In this document: one piece after another, positions 38,976 to 48,800 of the stretch
How the letters are laid out: every line of letters starts with the position of its first letter
Position numbering within the stretch: the stretch's first letter is position 1
Source of the DNA: Methanobacteriota archaeon
GTDB lineage: Archaea; Thermoplasmatota; Poseidoniia; Poseidoniales; Thalassarchaeaceae
Direction: 5' to 3'
DNA: 64,000 nucleotides
Assembly (NCBI GenBank): GCA_002716085.1
Contig: PAYZ01000009.1
Coordinates: 29,768-93,767 of the forward strand
Position numbers and translations under genes: made by a program
Notes under the pieces: generated by a model
The model's input: only the letters and a program-made list of their open reading frames with translations
Told to the model about the DNA's origin: nothing
The model's database searches: none

Positions 38976-39974
38976 GTGACGAAAGACAGGCTGGGGAGGC
39001 CATTGAGGGACCTACGGATCTCCGTTACGGACAGGTGCAATTTCCGTTGTAGGTATTGCATGCCGCGAGAGAGGTTCGGAGATGGACACACATTCCTGCC
39101 AAAGAGGGCATTACTGACATTCAAGGAGATCGAGAAGTTTGTCAAGTCCTGCATCCCGATTGGCCTCCGGAAGGTTAGGATAACAGGGGGGGAACCTCTC
39201 CTGAGGCCAAACCTACCAGACCTCGTTTCCCTACTCTCACGAACTGGCGTCGAGGTCGCACTGACCACCAACGCTTCGCTTCTGAAGGCACACGCCGAGA
39301 AATTGGCCGAAGCCGGACTCGACAGGGTAACAGTAAGCCTTGATGCACTAGATCCAACAATCCACTCAAGAATGGCTGATTGCACCACCCCAGTAGAAAC
39401 TGTTCTGGAGGGAATCCAATCTGCTTTGGACCACGGACTGTCTCCTGTAAAGGTAAACTGCGTGGTGCAACGAGGGGTAAACGAGACCGAGGCACCCGAA
39501 TTAGTAAGGCACTTCAAGGGGTCTGGAGTCACTGTCCGATTCATAGAATACATGGACGTTGGGAGGACCAATGGATGGGTGCGCGGACAAGTGGTCCCTT
39601 CAGGGGAGATCCTGGAGAGGCTGATGCAGGAATTCGAACTTATCCCAGTTGAGCCAGAAAGTCCCAGCGACGTTGCCACTAGGTGGGCTCATTCAGATGA
39701 CTCAGGAGAGGTTGGCTTCATCTCGTCCGTGACTAGCCCTTTCTGCGGCGACTGTGTGAGAGCCAGGCTCTCAGCTGACGGGCATCTATTCACCTGCCTC
39801 TTTGCGTCCGGAGGGCACGACCTCAGGGCCATAATCCATGGAGACGGAGGCGTCAATGAGCTAACTGAGGCCGTGTCCGCTGTATGGGAGCGCCGTTCGG
39901 ACAGGTACAGCGAGGCCCGTTCTTCCGAGACGTCCTCCCTGCCAAGGATAGAGATGTCCTACATCGGCGGGTGA
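38976..39974 (+). CDS. moaA: GTP 3',8-cyclase (molybdopterin biosynthesis)
   Basis: DLRISVTDRCNFRCRYCMP, KVRITGGEPLLR, C-terminal CGDCVRARLSADGHLFTCLF; GTG start. Confidence 0.93.
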   Translation: MTKDRLGRPLRDLRISVTDRCNFRCRYCMPRERFGDGHTFLPKRALLTFKEIEKFVKSCIPIGLRKVRITGGEPLLRPNLPDLVSLLSRTGVEVALTTNASLLKAHAEKLAEAGLDRVTVSLDALDPTIHSRMADCTTPVETVLEGIQSALDHGLSPVKVNCVVQRGVNETEAPELVRHFKGSGVTVRFIEYMDVGRTNGWVRGQVVPSGEILERLMQEFELIPVEPESPSDVATRWAHSDDSGEVGFISSVTSPFCGDCVRARLSADGHLFTCLFASGGHDLRAIIHGDGGVNELTEAVSAVWERRSDRYSEARSSETSSLPRIEMSYIGG

Positions 39975-41290
39975 ATCGACCTAGCTGCTTCCACTATGTC
40001 CTCCCAGGGGGAGTCAGTTCTGAAAGAGGGCCTACCGTAGCTCGAGACTCCTGCTTTATGGCCTTCCTCCTTTAGCAACTCAACGATTCTAGTTGGACTG
40101 GGCGGAGCACCGGTTCCAAGCCACGAAGATAGGTCGTCAACAACTATGAGGTGTCTAGCATCAATCACTCCAGACTCCTCTGAGATGTTTCGCACGCTTC
40201 TGGACACCACTCTCCTCTCCCTCTCGAACCTCTTCTCATCCCATCCAGACGGGTCATCTTCAACAAAATCCGGACCACAACTTTCCAATGCCGACCCCAC
40301 AGTCATAGACGACATAGCTCCCATTTCTCCTGTAGCATTAATCCACAAGGGCCCAGAAACTCTCGGGTCAAGCCTGTCTACAGGAAAATTCAGAGGTAGC
40401 ATACAATGTATCGGGAGACCATTCAAGGAACCCCTTGGAAGCAATCCAGAATCCATCGAAGCTGACACTTCCTCCTCCATTGGAGAAAAAACCCTCCAAC
40501 CAATGTTTTCTTCGAAATCATTTGCGGCAGAAATGCTCTTCTCAACACGGAAGGAAACTCTGAGGTGATGGGAGTCCCAAACAGACAATAACGGGGAAAT
40601 CGATCGATCATGCCTCGCCGCAATCCTTGACATCACCGCCAGCATGACCCTCATTCCGGAATCATGCGAGAGGCTATCATTCCTGACCCTAGCGCCGTAC
40701 CTTCTCATCAGGGAAGTCTTGGACGATCCAGTTAGGGCAGCGGTATCCGTAGCACTTACCTCCATCACCCCACTCCTCGCCATCGACTGCATAGAAGAGT
40801 CGACGAACTTTACAGGAGACCCGTAAGGATCGATGTCCACCCAGTGCCTGCCACTGCTAAGAACTTCAACTCTAAGATCTCCAAGAACCGACTCCAAGAC
40901 CCCCTTCCCGTGATTTGGAGGAAAACGGACATGAGACTTCTCAGCCCAATTCAAAGCCTCGATGTCTAGGTCAACCATTGAGGCCGAAATCCTCCCAGCT
41001 ATCTCTTTTGGCAGCTCATTCAACCATCTTCTCGCTCTTAGTCCAGAGGCAGTGAGGCCATCCAACGCATAGATTTCACCATCTCCAAGCAAACCCTCTT
41101 CAGTAGCATGCTTGAACAATAGGACGCTTCTCGTCCTACTGCTAGCCATTGCTGGATTGTAGAAGACCTCCCCAGAACCCTTGGTCCCAGGGCCTAGAAC
41201 CCCCGACTCTGGTGGACTCGGTAGGAGAAGAAGAGTCCTACCCTCTCGGTAGCAGAAGCCTCCGCTAGAGCTTCGCCCGCCGCTACCCAT
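39959..41290 (-). CDS. trm1: tRNA (guanine26-N2)-dimethyltransferase
   Basis: EVFYNPAMASSRTRSVLLF, DIDPYGSPVKFVDSSMQSMARSGVMEVSATDTAALTGS. Confidence 0.9.
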   Translation of the reverse strand: MGSGGRSSSGGFCYREGRTLLLLPSPPESGVLGPGTKGSGEVFYNPAMASSRTRSVLLFKHATEEGLLGDGEIYALDGLTASGLRARRWLNELPKEIAGRISASMVDLDIEALNWAEKSHVRFPPNHGKGVLESVLGDLRVEVLSSGRHWVDIDPYGSPVKFVDSSMQSMARSGVMEVSATDTAALTGSSKTSLMRRYGARVRNDSLSHDSGMRVMLAVMSRIAARHDRSISPLLSVWDSHHLRVSFRVEKSISAANDFEENIGWRVFSPMEEEVSASMDSGLLPRGSLNGLPIHCMLPLNFPVDRLDPRVSGPLWINATGEMGAMSSMTVGSALESCGPDFVEDDPSGWDEKRFERERRVVSRSVRNISEESGVIDARHLIVVDDLSSWLGTGAPPSPTRIVELLKEEGHKAGVSSYGRPSFRTDSPWEDIVEAARSIHPPM

Positions 41291-41331
41291 GAATGCGCGG
41301 AAGAGTTAGGCACAAAAGGCATTGACCAAAT

Positions 41332-42465
41332 TCAATAGTGAGAAAATACCACTTCTGGGTCGGAGTGGGTCACCACCCTAGCGTTTGAGTTAACCTCCCC
41401 CACTAACCTACTTCCCGGAAGTCGCTCGTTCAGCCACTCACATACAGGTTGAGCAGACTCAGCAGAAACGGCGATCACCATCCCCATCCCCATATTGAAT
41501 GTCCTATGCATCTCCAAATTGCTAATTGAACCCACTTCCCTGAGCCAATCAAACTCGGGTTGAGGTTCGAGGGGGTCACCAATGTGCCAACCAAGAGAGT
41601 CATGGAGCCTAATGAGATTAGATAGCCCCCCTCCGGTGATATGCGCAATTGCCTTGATGGATTCTGCTTCACACACGCCGCCTCCTTCCCTAGACCCAAG
41701 GACCAGATCTACTACAGGGTCCACGTAAATCCTAGTGGGATTAAGCAGCACCTCTGCCAGAGAAGGCTCCTCGCCAGCATCCGAGAAAACCTCTATGGCT
41801 CTAGAGCTATGATTGGGATCGAACGGGCAACTATCTCCCAATCCGAGCCCCGATCTCTCCAATACTGCCCTAACAAGAGAGTAACCGTTAGAGTGGATGC
41901 CACTGCTTGGAAGACCTATCAGCAAATCTCCCTCTTCTAGCGTTCTTCCAGTTATGTCGCACCCTCTGGGGAACCATCCAAGTGCAGTTCCCGAGAGATC
42001 TAGCTCTTTCACTATTCCAGGAAGGGTTGCAGTCTCGCCCCCTGCTAGAGTAACTCTAGCTATCTGGCAAGCTCTAGAAAGTGACTTACCTAGCTCAGAA
42101 TGAACTGATGGATCCGCTTTTGGAACTGCAATGTAATCTACGAATGCGATTGGCTCTGCTCCGACGCAAATCAAATCGTTCACATTCATTGCAACGCAGT
42201 CTATCCCTACTCCCGATAGGTGTCCAACCTCGCTAGCAATCTGGAGCTTTGAGCCTACACCGTCTGTAGCCAATGCCAGACACGACTGCCCGAACTCAAC
42301 AACTCCCCCGAAGCCCCCTGGAAGACTCAATGGAGCCCCAAGGCTCCCACTAGGCCTCGAAGAAGGGGCAATGGAACGAATTAGGCTTGATACGGCATCC
42401 CCTTCAAGATCGATATCCACACCACTAGAGGAGTAATCAAGAGGCTCTACCACGGCCATGCGCAT
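41332..42465 (-). CDS. purM: Phosphoribosylformylglycinamidine cyclo-ligase
   Basis: DYSSSGVDIDLEGDAVSSLI, CLALATDGVGSKLQIA, GIDCVAMNVNDLICVGAEPIAFVDYIA, GLPSSGIHSNGYSLVR, HITGGGLSNLIRL; start trimmed to ATG 42465. Confidence 0.93.
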   Translation of the reverse strand: MRMAVVEPLDYSSSGVDIDLEGDAVSSLIRSIAPSSRPSGSLGAPLSLPGGFGGVVEFGQSCLALATDGVGSKLQIASEVGHLSGVGIDCVAMNVNDLICVGAEPIAFVDYIAVPKADPSVHSELGKSLSRACQIARVTLAGGETATLPGIVKELDLSGTALGWFPRGCDITGRTLEEGDLLIGLPSSGIHSNGYSLVRAVLERSGLGLGDSCPFDPNHSSRAIEVFSDAGEEPSLAEVLLNPTRIYVDPVVDLVLGSREGGGVCEAESIKAIAHITGGGLSNLIRLHDSLGWHIGDPLEPQPEFDWLREVGSISNLEMHRTFNMGMGMVIAVSAESAQPVCEWLNERLPGSRLVGEVNSNARVVTHSDPEVVFSHY

Positions 42466-42563
42466 GGCTCGAATGACTTCATCCTCTCGGAGCAGAATCC
42501 TCAAAATTTCCCATTCCAGAAATGCCCTTAGAACCATCAAAACGTCGTTTTTTGGTATTTTAC

Positions 42564-42570
42564 TTATAAA
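42564..42570 (+). promoter_or_regulatory. Putative TATA box for the solute-binding protein gene
   Basis: TTATAAA in AT-rich divergent intergenic region about 65 nt upstream of ATG 42635. Confidence 0.45.
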
Positions 42571-42634
42571 GAGAAACTCAACAATCTCTATAACGCAAAG
42601 TTCGCCCGCGAGGCCCACGGATAGTGTGAATGCT

Positions 42635-45600
42635 ATGTATAACAAGAAAATGATTGCAATGATGCTTACCCTGAGCATGCTGGCGGCTAGCCTCGCCGGA
42701 TGCGCAGGGGACGAGGACCTAGAGGAGTACGACCCGGCAGCAGACTTGACTGCTGACATCGTCACTTCTGATTGGGATCCAATCCTCGCGAACCTGAACG
42801 ACGGAGAGATGTGTGACGCCATCATATCGGCAATGACCAAGACCGATGAGAGGGACCAGATCGTCGACTTCACCGTTGGCTACTATACCAGCAGCCAAGG
42901 AGTGATCGGCGGAACTGGAGTCGCTACGATTTCCGACGTCTCAGAACTGAATGCCGCTGGGGTGACAATAGGTGTCCAGTCAGGGACAACCTCTGACCTA
43001 TACGCCGATAGCGACCTGTCGATGGCAACAAAGACAGCTTACGCTGACTTCCCATCGGTGATCGCTGCTCTGGACAATGGCGACGTCATGTACGCCATGG
43101 GTGACTCGCCAGTGCTGGCCCTAGAGGGCACACTGATGACCACCTTCTCAGACGAGGTTTTCGGCCTCGCAGTTAGAGAGGATTCGGGAGAGCTCCTGGA
43201 CGCATTGAACGTGGCTATCGCAGCTATCGTAGACTCTGGGGAGTGGGACAACATCGCCATGGAGTGGGACCTCAAGGCCCCTCTGACTGACGACTCCACT
43301 GCTGATACCGCTACTGCATATCCAACGCCTAGCGATGGCAGCACCCTGACCAAGGTCCTGAACGCGGGATCCTTGAAGTTCTGCTCTGACACGTCATACC
43401 CGCCGTTCGAGAACCTCGACTCTGCTGGCGTCGCTGTCGGCTTCGATGTCGACATCGCCAACGCGCTAGTTGACGAGATCGCTGCTCACTACATGGGCAC
43501 AGCGAACCCGATGTTCGAGTATGTGGCTCCAGTGGTTGAGCCCGATGAGCCAGCAGGCCCGACTACAATCAAGCTCGGGTTCCTAAACGACGCTACGGGC
43601 CCGATCTCCGCCTTCGCGGGGGCCTTCACCTACTCGTGGGGGGCTGCTGTGGCAGACCTCAACGCAATGGGCGACGACTACGTCTTCGAGGTAGTAGAGG
43701 CAGATTCCGGCTGCGATGGAACAACCGCAGCCGCCGCCGCTCAGACCCTGGTCGACGCAGGCGTGATCGCTGTAGCAGGAGCAGCATGCTCCGGAGCAAC
43801 CATCGGTGCAAACGCAGTCCTCTCGGCTGCAGGCATCCCAATGCTCTCCTACGCGAGCACATCACCTGCTCTGTCCAATGACACGAACTACCCTCACTTC
43901 TTCAGGATAGTTCCAAGCGACAGCTACCAGTCCAACGTAATGTCCCAGATGGTCGCAGCAGACGGTCACACCAACCCTGCTGTTATCCACATGGTAAACG
44001 CATACGGATCCGGTCTGGCAGAAGCCTTCATCGGATACTGGAGCGGCGACATATGCCTACAGGCTGGATACGACGAGGCCGTTCAGCTAGACTTCTCCGC
44101 CCAGGTGCAAGCAGTAATTGACGCAGGCTGCGACTCAGTAGTCCTCGCTTCTTACTCCGCTGACGGTGCACTGATCGTAGAAACAATGGCTGGAATGGGA
44201 GCAACCCTCCCAACTTACAGCGCAGACGGAATGGCCGGTGACAACTCCCTGGACGACTACACTGCGCCCGCTGCAGCAAACGGACTACAGGTCACCAAGC
44301 CAGGAGCAGCTCCCGGAGCTAGCACTGGAGGTGCCTTCGCAGCCGCTTGTGCAGCTACAGATGCCTGCTCTGGTGGAATATACCAGAATGAGGCATACGA
44401 CGCCGTGATGATGCTCGGCCACGCTGCAATGCACGAAGCCGGGGCCAACATGTCCAACCACATCCAGATGACTGGTAACGCATACGCTGGAGAGAGCGGA
44501 ACTCACACCTTCCAGGCCAATGGAGAGGTTCCAGGACTCTACTACGACGTTTGCACCTACCACCACGTGCCTACTTACGACACGTACTTCAACTGCGACA
44601 GGGGATGGGACGCCACTCAGGGCATCCACACCGTAGCATGGGCAGGAACCACTGTAAAGATCGGATTCCTGAACGACGCATCCGGACCTATCTCGGTCTA
44701 CGCAGACGGATTCAGGGCCGCTTACACGATTGGAATGAATCTGGCTAACACCATCGGATACAGCAACGGAGTCCAGTTCGAGATTGTCGAGGCCGACTCT
44801 GGTTGCGACGGTACAGCCGGAGCCACTGCAGCACAGACACTTGTCGATGCAGGAGTTTGGGCAGTGGTCGGAGCAGCATGCTCCGGCGCTTCCATAGGCG
44901 CCAATGCTGTCCTCGCAGCCGCAGGGATCCCACAGATCTCCTACGCTAGCACTAGCCCAGCTCTGGAGAACGACACGAACTACCCAGGCTTCTACCGAGT
45001 GGTGCCCAGCGACGCCTACCAGGGCGCAGTGATGGCAGACATCGTTGCAGCTGACGGATACAGCAACGTCGCAGTGATCCACATGGTCAACGCCTACGGT
45101 TCGGGTCTGGCAGACACCTTCGTCTCCACGATAGGCTCCGCCAACATATGCACGCAGGTTGGGTACGACGAGACGACCACGACTGACTACAGCAGCATCG
45201 CTCAGGCAGTGATCGACAACGGTTGCGACTCGGTGATGATGGTCTCCTACGCAGCAGATGGCGGAATGATCATCGACGAGCTGGTGGGGAACATGCAATT
45301 CACCGGCCAGATCTACGGAGGAGACGGAATCGCAGAGGAAGGCCTAGGAGCAGACATGGCCGACAACTCCACTGTGGCTGGGATAATCGCATCCAAGCCC
45401 CACAACCCAAACCCAATGGGAGAAGTAGGCTACGTCTTCGCTGCACTCTGTGGCGCTAACCCGGCATGCGCAGGCGGTATCTACACCGCTGAGGCCTTCG
45501 ATGCGGTAACCATAGCTGCCTTCGCAGCCTTCACCTATCTAGCCAACAATGGCACCATATCATCAGAATTGGTGGTTGCCGGAACTGGCCAGGGATGGAA

Positions 45601-45769
45601 CGGAGCAAGCGGCGGAATCAACTTCCTTGCCAACGGAGACATAATCCCCGCAGGATTCTGCATAGGGGAGTTCACCGTCACCACAGCTGATGGAGTCAAC
45701 ACCCTCAGCTACGACTGTGCAAGGTACTGGGACCCAACGAACGGCGTTACTTCAGCAGTAACGGTCTGA
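42635..45769 (+). CDS. Multi-headed solute-binding lipoprotein: permuted SBP family-3 domain + two tandem LivK-like (Peripla_BP_6) domains
   Basis: Lipobox SLAGCAGDE; SBP_bac_3 C-part (DWDPILANLNDGEMCDAIISAMTKT...VGVQ-like IGVQSGTTSDLY...) precedes its N-part (GSLKFCSDTSYPPFENLDSAGVAVGFDVDIANAL); then TTIKLGFLNDATGPIS... and TTVKIGFLNDASGPIS... repeats. Confidence 0.85.
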   Translation: MYNKKMIAMMLTLSMLAASLAGCAGDEDLEEYDPAADLTADIVTSDWDPILANLNDGEMCDAIISAMTKTDERDQIVDFTVGYYTSSQGVIGGTGVATISDVSELNAAGVTIGVQSGTTSDLYADSDLSMATKTAYADFPSVIAALDNGDVMYAMGDSPVLALEGTLMTTFSDEVFGLAVREDSGELLDALNVAIAAIVDSGEWDNIAMEWDLKAPLTDDSTADTATAYPTPSDGSTLTKVLNAGSLKFCSDTSYPPFENLDSAGVAVGFDVDIANALVDEIAAHYMGTANPMFEYVAPVVEPDEPAGPTTIKLGFLNDATGPISAFAGAFTYSWGAAVADLNAMGDDYVFEVVEADSGCDGTTAAAAAQTLVDAGVIAVAGAACSGATIGANAVLSAAGIPMLSYASTSPALSNDTNYPHFFRIVPSDSYQSNVMSQMVAADGHTNPAVIHMVNAYGSGLAEAFIGYWSGDICLQAGYDEAVQLDFSAQVQAVIDAGCDSVVLASYSADGALIVETMAGMGATLPTYSADGMAGDNSLDDYTAPAAANGLQVTKPGAAPGASTGGAFAAACAATDACSGGIYQNEAYDAVMMLGHAAMHEAGANMSNHIQMTGNAYAGESGTHTFQANGEVPGLYYDVCTYHHVPTYDTYFNCDRGWDATQGIHTVAWAGTTVKIGFLNDASGPISVYADGFRAAYTIGMNLANTIGYSNGVQFEIVEADSGCDGTAGATAAQTLVDAGVWAVVGAACSGASIGANAVLAAAGIPQISYASTSPALENDTNYPGFYRVVPSDAYQGAVMADIVAADGYSNVAVIHMVNAYGSGLADTFVSTIGSANICTQVGYDETTTTDYSSIAQAVIDNGCDSVMMVSYAADGGMIIDELVGNMQFTGQIYGGDGIAEEGLGADMADNSTVAGIIASKPHNPNPMGEVGYVFAALCGANPACAGGIYTAEAFDAVTIAAFAAFTYLANNGTISSELVVAGTGQGWNGASGGINFLANGDIIPAGFCIGEFTVTTADGVNTLSYDCARYWDPTNGVTSAVTV
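43561..45769 (+). repeat. Internal duplication: two LivK-like domains within one gene
   Basis: EADSGCDGTTAAAAAQTLVDAGVIAVAGAACSGATIGANAVLSAAGIP vs EADSGCDGTAGATAAQTLVDAGVWAVVGAACSGASIGANAVLAAAGIP. Confidence 0.9.
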
Positions 45770-45783
45770 TTTGGTCACGTAAA

Positions 45784-45816
45784 GCAGTGCGGCGGGCAAC
45801 CTGCCCGCCGCACTGC
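45784..45816 (+). terminator. Perfect 15-bp GC-rich hairpin between the SBP and permease genes (terminator/attenuator/mRNA-processing element)
   Basis: GCAGTGCGGCGGGCA - ACC - TGCCCGCCGCACTGC. Confidence 0.7.
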
Positions 45817-45860
45817 CCCAACAATTATCTCTGCCTTCTGGCAACGCGGCATGTAGCAAC

Positions 45861-48800
45861 ATGCTAGATGGGCCACGACAAAAGTTCTCCAGCCTGCCTA
45901 GGGGCTATAGAAGACTGATCATAGCAGCTCTCCTGTTCGCAGACTCCAACTTCCTGGGAACTCTAAACGGAGCAGGGGCGCTGAACCTCATCGACTGGGC
46001 AGTCAGGGACAAGCTCCCCAATGACATGGTCTGGCTACTACAATTGGTGGAGTCGATAATCTCGGCATTCATAGTAGTCAAGGTCGTCTTCGATGACTTG
46101 CCTAGCAGCTTCTACAGGACTACAGCAATACTCCTCTCTCCCTTCTTCATGGTCGCAACAACCTTCCTATCACTGGATTTCCTTCTACAGGGACAAGAAG
46201 CAAGCGCCTCGTTCACTCTGGATCTCGTATCAATCTCCACTGGGACCCTAATCTGGTCGTCTACCTACTTGGCAATCGCCATCGGCCTTACTCTCACTTA
46301 CAAGGTGCAGAGGTACGGAAACTTCGCACAATCCGAGCTATTCATGATTGGCATGTTCCTTGCTATGATCATGATTTGGAGCGATTTCCTGTTTCCTATG
46401 GCGAACCTGCAATCCTCCAAGGACGGGGTGTTAACTTGGTCAGTCCTCATTTTCACCATGATTTCCGCATTCATCCTCACTGGAATAGCAGGCGTCATCA
46501 TAGATAGACTAGTATTCCGTGGCTTCAGGGAGAAGAAGTCTAACCCCCAGGTTATGATGATCGCATCATTGGGAGTGGCTTTGATTCTCCGCTCACTGTT
46601 TTTCCTGAGATTCGGCAATGACAGGAACATCTTCGAACCAGAGGGCGACTGGAGGATGCCAACTCAGAGGTGGGAGCTCCCAACGACCAAGCTCAGGCTA
46701 AACCTCGGGGAACGCTCTTTGGAGGAAGGGAGAACTTACTCCCACTTCAACTGCGAGCAGACAGGCACAGACGAAGTCACGAGCGAGCCGATACTAGCCA
46801 GGATAGTTAGCGAATCGTCAAAACCGGTCTACGAGATCTACGACACAACAACCGACTGCATCACCCAGGCGACTACGAATTACCCATATCACAAGGGAGC
46901 AGTCCCATTCGTAATCTTCTCCTCCGTGCTGCTGCTATTGCTCCTCCTAAACAAGACCAGGTTAGGTAGGAGGATGAGGGCGGTTGCCGACAACCCCGAG
47001 CTAGCAGCAAGCAGCGGCATCAACGTGGAGGGGGTTCAGCTGACAAGCGCATTCCTCTCAGCTGGGATTTCAGGGATGGGCGGGGCAGTATTCGCCATGA
47101 CCCTGCGGTACAACCCAGAGACAGCTTTCGCACTCCTTCTTCCTTCATTCGCAATCATCGTCCTAGGGACAATCGGCTCAATACCCGGGGCGATCGTGGG
47201 CTCACTAGTCGTCGGATTCGTCAGGGCACTATCGTCACCAGTACTGATTGGGATCGGCCTCCCCCTCGGTAGATCGAACTACACTGCAATGGACGGCGTG
47301 ATGCCCTACATCTTCCTAGTGGCAATCCTCATGATAATGCCCCAAGGGATTGGTGATGCCTACGAGAAATGGAAGATTGACAGGCTGAGAAGAAGGAAGG
47401 CGCCAGTTCCCCAGGAGGAGGACGGCGTAGCCAAGGCTCTAGCAATTCTCCCTACCGGGGCCTTGGGCCTACACCATTGGTGGAGGAACAGGGGTCACAG
47501 GACCCAGACATTCTCCGCCATCGCAATCTCCTCCTACGTCATTCACAGGCTAGGGGCATTCGTCGGGAGGAACTCTTTCGCTGACGGAGCGTGCTCAGAA
47601 GCATGCGAATCAGACCCATTCGCGGAGACCAACCTCGCGGTCCTTACAGGGAGGAATGATGGAACTCTTCTCCTGGAGGACTCGCCCTTGGATCAGTCAA
47701 GCCTTCTGAGCCAGAAGAGCCCACCCAGCGACATCCCATTCGAAACCGAGCAGTGGCTATCGAATTCCATCTCGGAGATGCACGAGTCCTGGCTTAGCAT
47801 GATGAAATTCGAGATAGAGCTGGTTAACTTCATCGCCAACGTGGGTGAGCTGGTCTGGCCCCTAGTTCCTATCCTCCTCTGGGCGTACGCAATATTCGAA
47901 GTATTCGGGCCGTCAAGGAAAGCACACTCCATTCCGTTTTTTGCCCGATATCAAGAGTGGGCAAGCAGAGCCTCGGAGACCCTCTCAGCTAGAATCGGGG
48001 GGCTTAGAGTCCGTTGGGATGAATTCGGTAGAAAGCATCAAGACGCCATAGATGACATTGCTAAGAGGATTAGGAAACCTCTGACTTCCACTATGCAGGG
48101 TGCGTCGGATTGGGCTAGTAGGGCCTCCGAAAAGGCACTCGATACCCTCACCATGGGTTCAGAACGGCACAAGAGGGGCATCCAGATGTACGGTAGGGAG
48201 AGCAGCATCGGGTCTTGGATCCTGTTCTCGGTCCTGTTGCTGACTCTGATCATGTTCCTGGTTTGGCTTCCTATCGCAGAGTCGGACGACTTCAGATTCA
48301 AGAAGGTCCTACAAGTCTCGAACGTCCTACTTACCCTCTCAATATTCATTCTGATGGCCTTCTCTCTAAACCTCCATACCGGGTACACGGGAATGGTAAA
48401 CTTCGGTATTATCTTCTTCGTCTCAATAGGGGCCATCACGGTGGGCATTCTTACTGCCCCAGAGGATCTGCACGGCTATGGCTGGGGGATCCTTCCAGCC
48501 ACAATTGTCGGAATCGTTCTTGCCGGGATTTTCGGATGGGCCCTAGCATATCCGACTGCTAGGCTGAGGACTGATTACTTCGCAATAGTGACAATCTCCC
48601 TAGGTGAGATAGTAAGGGTCCTCCTAGGCGGCGAGCCTCTTCTCAGGGTCGGGTCAATTGGCCTTGGAATAGGTATTGCCGCATACCCCTTGCCATTGGA
48701 GAACTGGTGGTTCTGCGGGCCAAATGAGATTGGCCCTGGCACGCAATGGGCAGATCCCGCCGACTGCCGGGACGACGCTCTTCTGGTAGACTCACCGGCC

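Noticed and set aside
42466-42873. N-terminal extension of the purM ORF
   Set aside because: Extension is antisense to the SBP gene's 5' end and promoter; PurM homology starts at MRMAVVEPLDYSSSGVD, so trimmed to 42465.
44285-45298. 337-aa antisense ORF opposite the duplicated LivK domains
   Set aside because: Ser/Val/Cys/His-rich with no recognisable family; overlaps a well-supported sense gene.
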